A stretch of DNA of 10,412 nucleotides from an uncultured Succinatimonas sp. (lineage in GTDB: Bacteria > Pseudomonadota > Gammaproteobacteria > Enterobacterales > Succinivibrionaceae). Each line of letters begins with the position of its first letter. Position 1 is the stretch's first letter. The position numbers and the translations under genes are program-made. The notes beneath the pieces are model-generated. The model saw nothing but the letters and a program-made list of their open reading frames with translations. It was not told the origin of the DNA and ran no database searches. Of the stretch, positions 1 through 5,550 are shown in pieces. The stretch is from positions 1-10,412 of the forward strand of contig USBR01000039.1 of assembly GCA_900552905.1 (NCBI GenBank), written 5' to 3'.

Positions 1-48
1 AAAAAATCTCTAATGGATGTTAAATTATGTTACTACCCATCAGAGATT
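1..48 (-). terminator. second hairpin with U tract downstream of gdhA
   Basis: Bases 5-11 (AATCTCT) pair perfectly with 42-48 (AGAGATT). After one mismatch, 13-16 pair with 37-40. The loop is about 20 bases. Read on the minus strand the hairpin is followed by a run of U from the six A at 1-6, the layout of a rho-independent terminator. It lies beyond the stronger gdhA terminator, so it may be a back-up terminator, an attenuator in the leader of a gene to the left of the window, or the 3' end of a small RNA. The large loop makes it weaker than the other terminators here, and the window edge prevents a decision. Confidence 0.45.
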
Positions 49-86
49 CCAACACTAATACTGATGAACCAAAATATTTTTCTCAT

Positions 87-111
87 AAAAAAACCGCGCC
101 CATAGCGCGGT
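87..111 (-). terminator. rho-independent terminator of gdhA
   Basis: A 7-bp GC-rich stem is formed by 93-99 (ACCGCGC) and 105-111 (GCGCGGT) around a 5-base loop. On the minus strand it runs into seven U from the A tract at 87-93. It starts about 30 bases after the gdhA stop codon and fits a strong intrinsic terminator ending the gdhA transcript. Confidence 0.9.
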
Positions 112-118
112 CTTTTAG

Positions 119-132
119 AAGCTTTAAAGCTT
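119..132. repeat. 14-bp perfect palindrome in the gdhA 3' UTR
   Basis: AAGCTTTAAAGCTT reads the same on both strands. It sits between the gdhA stop and its terminator. In RNA it could form only a short stem of about 5 bp next to the terminator hairpin. It may be incidental, or it may help protect the 3' end; no function is visible. Confidence 0.5.
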
Positions 133-139
133 AGGGAGA

Positions 140-1492
140 TTAGATAACACCCTGAGCAATCATAGCATCAGCAACCTTACGGAAGCCAGCGATGTTAGAG
201 CCTAAGACTAAGTTACCCTCAACACCGAACTCACGAGCGGTAGCAGCGGCGTTGTTGTAGAGGTTAGTCATGATGGTGTGTAACTTGCTGTCAACTTCCT
301 CGAAGGTCCAAGCGGTCATACCAGCATTCTGCTCCATCTCTAACTGAGAAGTAGCAACACCACCGGCGTTAGCAGCCTTAGCCGGGCCGTAGCAGATGCC
401 GGCCTTTAAGAACTGATTGATAGCGCCTAAGGTAGAAGGCATGTTAGCACCCTCGGCAACAACCTTACAGCCGTTAGCTAATAAGGTCTTAGCGTCTTCC
501 TCGAAGACTTCGTTCTGAGTAGCGCACGGGAAGGCGGCGTCAACCGGGTAGCACCAGACCTGATGCTTGCCCTCAGGGTACTTCTCAACCGGGGTGTACT
601 GAGCGGTAGCAACTAACTCGGCATAACGAGTTAAAGAGGCACGCTCAACTTCCTTAACCTGCTTTAAGACGTCGAGCTTAATGCCGTTAGGATCGTAGAT
701 GGTACCGCGAGAGTCAGAAACGGTAACCGGAGTTGCACCTAACTGATAAAGCTTCTCGCAGCAGTAGATAGCGACGTTACCAGCACCGGAAACAGAGCAC
801 TTCTTGCCCTGTAAGCTGTCGCCCTTGTCCTTTAACATAGCGTCGGTGAAGTAAACAACACCATAACCGGTAGCTTCGGTACGAGCTAAGGAACCACCGT
901 AGGTTAAACCCTTACCAGTTAAGATACCCTCATAACGGGTGGTTAAGCGCTTGTAAGCACCGTACATATAACCGATCTCACGGCCACCAGTACCGATATC
1001 GCCTGCCGGAACGTCGATGGTAGGGCCGATGTAGCGGTATAACTGAATCATGAAGGCCTGACAGAAACGCATAACTTCGTTGTCAGACTTACCCTTAGGA
1101 TCGAAGTCAGAACCACCCTTAGCGCCACCGATAGGAGTACCGGTTAAGGAGTTCTTTAAGATCTGCTCTAAGCCTAAGAACTTTAAGATGCCTTCGTTAA
1201 CAGTCGGGTGTAAACGGATACCGCCCTTGTAAGGACCGATAGCAGAGTTGAACTGTACACGATAGCCCTTGTTGACCTGGACCTCACCCTTATCGTCAAC
1301 CCACTCAACGCGGAAGCTGATGGTTCTCTCAGGCTCGGTTAAACGCTCTAAGATCTTGTTCTGCTCATACTTAGGATTAGTATCGAGGCACGGCTGTAAG
1401 GTAGTTAAGATCTCTTCGGCAGCCTGGAGGAACTCAGGCTGATAAGGATAACGAGCTTTAAGGGAGCTGAGGACTTTCTCAGAATAAGACAT
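140..1492 (-). CDS. gdhA: NADP-specific glutamate dehydrogenase
   Basis: This enzyme catalyses the reversible reductive amination of 2-oxoglutarate with ammonium and NADPH to give glutamate; it is a cytosolic hexamer. The 450 residues match the usual length of the hexameric class, and the sequence resembles E. coli GdhA along its whole length. The substrate-binding region has GPYKGG (Lys89) and the ILKN Lys113. The active-site Lys125 lies in GGAKGGSDFDPKGK, and Asp165 in DVPAGDIGTGGRE. The Rossmann domain shows SGAGNVA near 235-241, followed by VSDSRG near 258-263; the lack of an acidic residue at the usual NAD-selecting position fits NADP use. GANMPS and AANAGGVATS lie near the C-terminus. 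The ATG is fixed by an AGGAGA Shine-Dalgarno at 1500-1505, seven bases upstream. It is transcribed alone, between its own control region and terminator. Leu codons are mostly TTA; in the stretch around residues 102-116 all five are TTA. Confidence 0.97.
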   Translation of the reverse strand: MSYSEKVLSSLKARYPYQPEFLQAAEEILTTLQPCLDTNPKYEQNKILERLTEPERTISFRVEWVDDKGEVQVNKGYRVQFNSAIGPYKGGIRLHPTVNEGILKFLGLEQILKNSLTGTPIGGAKGGSDFDPKGKSDNEVMRFCQAFMIQLYRYIGPTIDVPAGDIGTGGREIGYMYGAYKRLTTRYEGILTGKGLTYGGSLARTEATGYGVVYFTDAMLKDKGDSLQGKKCSVSGAGNVAIYCCEKLYQLGATPVTVSDSRGTIYDPNGIKLDVLKQVKEVERASLTRYAELVATAQYTPVEKYPEGKHQVWCYPVDAAFPCATQNEVFEEDAKTLLANGCKVVAEGANMPSTLGAINQFLKAGICYGPAKAANAGGVATSQLEMEQNAGMTAWTFEEVDSKLHTIMTNLYNNAAATAREFGVEGNLVLGSNIAGFRKVADAMIAQGVI

Positions 1493-1506
1493 GGAACGGT
1501 CTCCTG

Positions 1507-1550
1507 TTTACAAAAATTTTTTTGCCTGTTGAATTTTTTTGTAAATTTAC
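1507..1550. promoter_or_regulatory. operator-like inverted repeats upstream of gdhA
   Basis: TTTACAAAAA at 1507-1516 is the exact reverse complement of TTTTTGTAAA at 1536-1545, with a 19-base spacer. The right arm also belongs to a perfect 10-bp palindrome, GTAAATTTAC, at 1541-1550. The element thus holds three copies of a TTTAC/GTAAA half-site. It lies just upstream of the gdhA Shine-Dalgarno and overlaps the candidate -10. It could be a repressor or activator binding site, or a leader hairpin if transcription starts further upstream. The regulator is unknown. Confidence 0.4.
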
Positions 1551-1572
1551 TGCGCTTAAAACCTAACTGCAA
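1544..1572 (-). promoter_or_regulatory. candidate sigma70-type promoter of gdhA
   Basis: On the minus strand TTGCAG (1567-1572) is followed after exactly 17 bases by TAAATT (1544-1549). These match three and four of the six consensus bases. A start near 1537 would give a leader of about 45 bases. The spacing is ideal but the match is modest, and the surrounding AT-rich sequence offers weaker alternatives, so this is only a candidate. Confidence 0.3.
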
Positions 1573-1773
1573 CTCTATTGAAGAATATCACCAAAATAGG
1601 GCAGAGCCTGATCCAAAAGCGCGCGCAAAAAAATCAGCTTGGGGCCCGAATTTTACGATTGAGGTCAAATTTTTTTAATTGCTTGTTTAATTTGAATAAA
1701 AGAAGAGCCGACCTTGAGATTTTCTGGGGAATTTTTAGGACGCTTTTGGTGCAAATTCACCGTGTTTAACGTG
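1573..1773. other. non-coding stretch upstream of gdhA
   Basis: This is the distal part of the 361-bp gap between gdhA and the isomerase gene. I see no supported gene in it. The only plus-strand frame (1578-1769) would start at TTG without a Shine-Dalgarno and has low-complexity content. One local oddity is an alternating GCGCGCGC run at 1619-1626 flanked by A tracts. The region could hold distal regulatory sites for gdhA, but no recognised motif is clear. Confidence 0.5.
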
Positions 1774-1812
1774 AAAAAAAGTAAAAAGTCAGCAAAAAGA
1801 TTTTTTTGCTGA
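1774..1812 (-). terminator. rho-independent terminator of the dehydrogenase-isomerase unit
   Basis: TCAGCAAAAA (1789-1798) pairs over 10 bp with TTTTTGCTGA (1803-1812) around a 4-base loop. On the minus strand the stem is followed by a U-rich tail from the A-rich bases 1774-1788. It begins about 40 bases after the isomerase stop codon, so the pair of genes ends here and gdhA is a separate unit. Confidence 0.85.
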
Positions 1813-1853
1813 TCACTTTTGATGCGAGATATTTTTTATAATTTTATAAAACT

Positions 1854-2717
1854 TTACAAATTAGAGGCGAATTTCAGACTCAAATAGGCCTTTTCGAGCA
1901 AATGTTCATGCTCATATTGCTGACAATATTCACTATTGAAAACCTCAGTTGAGAGCATGCCTTGATAATGGATAGCACGTAAAGCTTGCATAAATTTACT
2001 AAGATCGATGGCATCGCCATCATCGCAAAAGCGGCGATAGCGCTGATCGACAATTTTTTCAGATGCAGGTACCTTAAGGCCGTTCATCATATGAATAGCC
2101 ATGATTTTAGAGGCTGGGATACGAGAAAAATCGTAATTATCAGTGCGATCTTTTAAATAGAGATTATAAGAGTCAAGCACCAAGCCTAAATTTATTGCCG
2201 CAACTTCTTTAATAATATCATAGGCATAATCGGCATCTTGAACGAGGCTACGGCTAAGACCTACAGGCTCAAAGATCCACTGTATTCGTGGATAGTGAGT
2301 GCAGAGATATTTTAAAATGCGCACACAGGCTTCTTGTACTTCTTCTTTAGAATAGTTTTTACATAAGCATGCATCAGTAAGTAAAGGCGCGACCACAATG
2401 CATTTATCTATACCTAATTCTTTATAAAGAGTTTCGATGAGATGTAGCCTTTCCATAACTGCGCTGTGTTTACCTTCATCATCTTTATCACTGAGAAATT
2501 CAGGATAGATATACAGAGCATTGAGGGCATGACATTTAAGGCCAGTATCTTCTAAAAGCTGTTTTAAATCTTCTAAGTTATTGTCTTTTAGATAATTTTC
2601 AAGGCAATCAAAGCGGATTTCAATGAGATCAAATCCGGCTTTTTTCGCAAAGATAATATCGTACTCTAAATCTAAGAAGTCCTTAGAGCAGGCTTCGTTG
2701 TAGCAATATTGATACAT
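1854..2717 (-). CDS. IolI-like sugar phosphate isomerase/epimerase (TIM barrel)
   Basis: This is a 287-residue protein of the AP-endonuclease-2 / xylose-isomerase-like TIM-barrel family. It resembles Bacillus subtilis IolI (inosose isomerase) in several blocks: an N-terminal CYNEA, a GFDLIEIR strand, YLKDNNLEDL, ALNAL, and LGLVLDSYN. The four metal ligands known from IolI appear to be conserved as Glu150 (in FEPVG), Asp182 (in LVLDSY), His209 (in AIHMM) and Glu258 (in STEVF), so a divalent-metal isomerase or epimerase is likely. An IolI His after the Asp ligand (DSFH) is Asn185 here, so the substrate may differ. The start is the ATG at 2717, five bases after GGAG (2723-2726); a GTG six bases further upstream would overlap that ribosome site. 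It lies 33 bases after the dehydrogenase gene and is the last gene of that unit. It holds 11 Cys. The exact substrate is not known. Confidence 0.85.
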   Translation of the reverse strand: MYQYCYNEACSKDFLDLEYDIIFAKKAGFDLIEIRFDCLENYLKDNNLEDLKQLLEDTGLKCHALNALYIYPEFLSDKDDEGKHSAVMERLHLIETLYKELGIDKCIVVAPLLTDACLCKNYSKEEVQEACVRILKYLCTHYPRIQWIFEPVGLSRSLVQDADYAYDIIKEVAAINLGLVLDSYNLYLKDRTDNYDFSRIPASKIMAIHMMNGLKVPASEKIVDQRYRRFCDDGDAIDLSKFMQALRAIHYQGMLSTEVFNSEYCQQYEHEHLLEKAYLSLKFASNL

Positions 2718-2722
2718 ATACA

Positions 2723-2726
2723 CTCC
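2723..2726 (-). promoter_or_regulatory. ribosome binding site deciding the isomerase start
   Basis: GGAG on the minus strand, five bases before the ATG at 2717. It overlaps the upstream GTG (2721-2723) that a longest-frame call would choose, so the ATG is the better start. Confidence 0.7.
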
Positions 2727-2750
2727 GCATTTGATCTCAAAATTTAAAAT

Positions 2751-3842
2751 TTAGGCACGATGTTCGGCGCTTTTCCACACCATACCGGGATTTTTACTGA
2801 TGGTATAGATAGCCTCACAGACCTCGACCGTAGCGCGGCCAGCCTCACCGTCTGCTAATAATTTGTCCTTGCCTAAGATAGCATTGACGAAGTTTTCAAT
2901 ATGTACTTGATGAAAATAGATCATCTTATCGACGCTATTGAAAAAGTCGCTATCGGCTTTAACTAAAGTTCCTAAGGGCACATTGTCACAAGGTACATGC
3001 CACATATCGGTAACGGGCGGTTCTTCAATTTCTGAGACGCCGGCTATGAACATCGCTCCGCCGTCAGTCTGTACACCAACAGAGGCGCCATTACTGCCAA
3101 AGACGTGGACTTTACCAAAGAGGGCGGGATTTTGACTATTGCTAGCTAATAAAGTTGCCAAGGCACCTGATTTATATTTGATGACAGCCACAGCGCTATC
3201 TTCAACCTCAATATAGGGATGATTGAAATTAGCTGCGAGGCCATAGATAGAATCGATTTCACCTAGATACCAGTTTAAGAGGTCGATTTGATGGGAAGCT
3301 TGCGATACTAAGACGCCACCGCCTTCACCAGACCATGAACCCCGCCACGGATCGCTTCTGTAGTACTCTTCCGATCTAAAGCCTAACATGGTGACCTGAG
3401 CTAAGATGGGCGTACCTAATTTACCGTCATCAATAGCTTTTTTAATGCGCAAGCAGGGCAGATAATTGCGTCTTTGCACTAAGGTACCTAAGAGCACGCG
3501 ATTATCACGGGCGGCCTTCAGCATGGCATCAGCTTGCGCAAGAGAAGTTGCTAAGGGCTTTTCTACTAGAATATGGCATTTTAAATTAGCACATCTGATG
3601 GCAAGATCGGCATGCGTAGGATGGGGCGTACAGATGGTGACTACATCTAAATGCTCTTTAGTAATCATCTCCTCAACTGAGAGATAAGCTTTAATATTGT
3701 AGGTGTCACAGAAGTTTTTAAGCTTAGCTTCAGTGCGATTGCACGCAGCTACGAGGACACAATTATGTAAATTATTGATGGCTTTAGCATGAAAATGCGC
3801 TATCTTTCCGCAACCGATAATGCCTATCCTGATCTTGTCCAT
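2751..3842 (-). CDS. Gfo/Idh/MocA family NAD(P)-dependent oxidoreductase
   Basis: This is a 363-residue dehydrogenase of the glucose-fructose oxidoreductase / inositol dehydrogenase / MocA family, whose members oxidise or reduce sugars, inositols and derivatives. The N-terminal Rossmann fold has GIIGCGKIA (residues 7-15). The second strand ends in ACNR (33-36) with no acidic residue, which leaves room for NADP. The family EKP motif is at 94-96 (Lys95 catalytic). The C-terminal domain carries the SHQIDLLNW segment with His184 and Asp187. Where many members have a catalytic Asp four residues before this His, Ser180 is found (VSQASH); some subfamilies have Asn-Gln there. The start is the ATG at 3842, six bases after GGAG (3849-3852); an in-frame TTG at 3854 overlaps that site and is unlikely. 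It is the first gene of a two-gene unit with the IolI-like isomerase, so both probably act on one carbohydrate or cyclitol. The substrate is unknown. Confidence 0.9.
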   Translation of the reverse strand: MDKIRIGIIGCGKIAHFHAKAINNLHNCVLVAACNRTEAKLKNFCDTYNIKAYLSVEEMITKEHLDVVTICTPHPTHADLAIRCANLKCHILVEKPLATSLAQADAMLKAARDNRVLLGTLVQRRNYLPCLRIKKAIDDGKLGTPILAQVTMLGFRSEEYYRSDPWRGSWSGEGGGVLVSQASHQIDLLNWYLGEIDSIYGLAANFNHPYIEVEDSAVAVIKYKSGALATLLASNSQNPALFGKVHVFGSNGASVGVQTDGGAMFIAGVSEIEEPPVTDMWHVPCDNVPLGTLVKADSDFFNSVDKMIYFHQVHIENFVNAILGKDKLLADGEAGRATVEVCEAIYTISKNPGMVWKSAEHRA

Positions 3843-3848
3843 GTAATT

Positions 3849-3852
3849 CTCC
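3849..3852 (-). promoter_or_regulatory. ribosome binding site deciding the dehydrogenase start
   Basis: GGAG on the minus strand, six bases before the ATG at 3842. It overlaps the in-frame TTG at 3852-3854, so the longer TTG-started protein (four extra residues) is not favoured. Confidence 0.75.
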
Positions 3853-3896
3853 AAAAACCTTATTTTTTTATATTTAAGCTAAAAAAGCTTTAAGTC

Positions 3897-3924
3897 AGTA
3901 TAGTCAAAGGAGAAATCAAGCTAA
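3897..3924 (-). promoter_or_regulatory. candidate promoter of the dehydrogenase-isomerase unit
   Basis: The minus strand has a good -10 hexamer, TATACT (3897-3902), 55 bases upstream of the dehydrogenase start. A poor -35, TTAGCT (3919-3924), lies 16 bases before it. The weak -35 suggests a need for an activator. A promoter is expected here because the gltBD terminator lies just upstream. Confidence 0.4.
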
Positions 3925-3962
3925 CTCTTTTCACCGCTGATTTGTGCAGTATGTTGTTTTTT

Positions 3963-3978
3963 CTAGATTAAATTCTAG
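3963..3978. promoter_or_regulatory. operator-like inverted repeat
   Basis: CTAGA (3963-3967) and TCTAG (3974-3978) form an inverted repeat with a 6-base AT-rich spacer, 61 bases upstream of the candidate -10. On the minus strand ACATACT occurs twice about 29 bases apart around it. The position suits an activator site of a sugar-responsive regulator, but no regulator gene is in the window and the match is short. Confidence 0.3.
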
Positions 3979-4037
3979 TATGTGGGAATTTTTAGGGCCA
4001 AAAGAGCATCAGCTTTTAGAGTAAAGGCTAAGATATG

Positions 4038-4067
4038 AAAAAAAAGCCTCCGTAAAGAGACGGAGGC
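4038..4067 (-). terminator. rho-independent terminator of gltBD
   Basis: An 8-bp stem, GCCTCCGT (4046-4053) with ACGGAGGC (4060-4067), closes a 6-base loop. On the minus strand it is followed by eight U from the A tract at 4038-4045. It lies 28 bases after the gltD stop codon and should end the gltBD transcript efficiently. Confidence 0.93.
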
Positions 4068-4094
4068 AAAAGTACCAACAGGCAAGGGGTAAAA

Positions 4095-5549
4095 TTAGTC
4101 TAAGCTCTCTAAATAACGCTGTACGCTCTTAGCGCATTCGCGACCTTCAGCAATGGCATAGACTACAAGGGATTGACCCTTACGACCGTCGCCGGCGGCG
4201 AAGATCTTAGGATTGGAGGTTTGATAAGCATGCTTACCCTCAGTTGCGGCTTTAAGATTGCCACGCTTATCTGTTTCAAGCTTGAATTCTGTGGCTAAAT
4301 GCGCGCTAGGATGAGCATAACCCATGGCAATTAGGACCACATCGACATCCATAGAGTATTCTGTACCCTCAATACCGGAGAAATTGCGGCCCTGACCCCA
4401 TTTAACCTTTTGCAGATTTAAGCTCTTAACGGTATTGTCTCCGACAAAGGCGGTGGTATTAGTGGCAAATAAGCGTACGCAACCTTCCTCTTGTGAAGTT
4501 GAGGTGCGTTTAATCTTGCGCCAATCCGGCCACACTAAGGAGAGATCAACGGCTGTCGGTAATTCTTCGTGATAATCGATCTGAGTTACGGCGCTCGCTC
4601 CCTTTCTAATAGCAGTACCGATACAGTCAGAGGCGGTTTCACCACCACCGATGATTGCGACCTTTTTGCCCTTAACTTGGATAGGGTTTTCACCATCACC
4701 ATTGTTTTCAAGATTTTGTGCAATCAAGAAATCTAAGGCAAAGTGAATATTTTTAAGTTCGCGGCCGGGGATCTTCAGATCGCGCGGCGCCTCAGAGCCT
4801 GGAGCTAAGACAATAGCATCAAAATTATCTAAAAGTTCCTGAGGGGATACTTCCAATTGCGCATCGCAGTGCACGCCCGACTCTAAGGCTTTTTTAGAAC
4901 CGACCATGGTGGAGGTCTTAAAAGTAATGCCTTCTAATTCAAGCTGAGCAATACGGCGATCGAGAATGCCTTTTTGCAGTTTGAAATCAGGTATTCCATA
5001 GCTCAATAAGCCACCGGCTTTCTGGTTTTTCTCAAAGATTGTGACATTGTGGCCTAAACGATTGAGATTTTGTGCACAGGCTAAGGCGGCGGGGCCTGAG
5101 CCGACAATGGCAACTTTCTTATCAGTACGCTTATGCCCACAAATAGCTTTGACATAACCGTGGGCAAAGGCATATTCGGCGATCTTCTTTTCTATGGATT
5201 TAATACCTACCGGATCGCGGTGAATACCTAAACAACAGCCTTCCTCGCATAAGGCCGGGCAAATGCGGCCTGTGATCTCAGGAAAGTTATTGCTCGCCGC
5301 TAAGACGTTATAAGCCTTTTGCATCTCGCCTTCACAGACAAATTCATTAAAATCCGGGCTGTCATTGTGAAGAGGGCAGGCGTGCATACAAAACGGAATA
5401 CCGCAGTCCATGCAACGACCAGCTTGTATCAGGCTCTCCTCATCGCTAAGAGTACCGATGAGTTCATTGAAGTCATGGATACGCTCGCTTACAGGACGAT
5501 GCTGAGGCTCAATTCTTTGAAATTCGATAAATCCTCTTAAAAAGCCCAT
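4095..5549 (-). CDS. gltD: glutamate synthase (NADPH) small subunit
   Basis: This is the beta subunit of glutamate synthase. It takes electrons from NADPH through FAD and passes them over iron-sulfur clusters to GltB, which makes two glutamates from glutamine and 2-oxoglutarate. The 484 residues are a normal length. Two Cys clusters near the N-terminus hold [4Fe-4S] centres: CMDCGIPFCMHAC at 46-58 and CPALCEEGCC at about 97-106. An FAD-binding GSGPAAL lies near 150-156, an NADPH-binding IIGGGETASDC near 298-308, and a C-terminal FAD motif with AAGDGRKGQ near 450-458. The second Cys cluster has the short CPALCEEGC spacing and not the longer CPQDRLCEGSC form of E. coli. The start is fixed by a perfect AGGAGGT at 5558-5564. 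The gltB stop is only one base before the ATG, so the two are cotranscribed and probably translationally coupled. Confidence 0.96.
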   Translation of the reverse strand: MGFLRGFIEFQRIEPQHRPVSERIHDFNELIGTLSDEESLIQAGRCMDCGIPFCMHACPLHNDSPDFNEFVCEGEMQKAYNVLAASNNFPEITGRICPALCEEGCCLGIHRDPVGIKSIEKKIAEYAFAHGYVKAICGHKRTDKKVAIVGSGPAALACAQNLNRLGHNVTIFEKNQKAGGLLSYGIPDFKLQKGILDRRIAQLELEGITFKTSTMVGSKKALESGVHCDAQLEVSPQELLDNFDAIVLAPGSEAPRDLKIPGRELKNIHFALDFLIAQNLENNGDGENPIQVKGKKVAIIGGGETASDCIGTAIRKGASAVTQIDYHEELPTAVDLSLVWPDWRKIKRTSTSQEEGCVRLFATNTTAFVGDNTVKSLNLQKVKWGQGRNFSGIEGTEYSMDVDVVLIAMGYAHPSAHLATEFKLETDKRGNLKAATEGKHAYQTSNPKIFAAGDGRKGQSLVVYAIAEGRECAKSVQRYLESLD

Positions 5550-5550
5550 T

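Noticed and set aside
1619..1626. GCGCGCGC alternating run as a possible Z-DNA or special site
   Set aside because: It is only eight bases with no partner or repeat elsewhere; easily chance.
1747..1753. TGCACCA on the minus strand, equal to one half of an NtrC site, far upstream of gdhA
   Set aside because: The second half-site is missing at the required spacing, and I found no sigma54 -24/-12 promoter nearby.
1578..1769. Plus-strand frame of 63 codons in the gap upstream of gdhA
   Set aside because: It starts at TTG without a Shine-Dalgarno, covers poly-T/poly-A tracts and part of the gdhA control region, and its product looks like nothing I recognise.
2718..2723. GTG start giving an isomerase two residues longer
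   Set aside because: The GTG overlaps the GGAG site; the ATG at 2717 has proper spacing.
2938..3687. Two plus-strand frames opposite the dehydrogenase gene
   Set aside because: They are antisense to a well-supported conserved gene and have no recognisable protein features or ribosome site.
3843..3854. TTG start giving a dehydrogenase four residues longer
   Set aside because: The TTG overlaps the GGAG ribosome site that serves the ATG at 3842, and the Rossmann strand begins right after that ATG.
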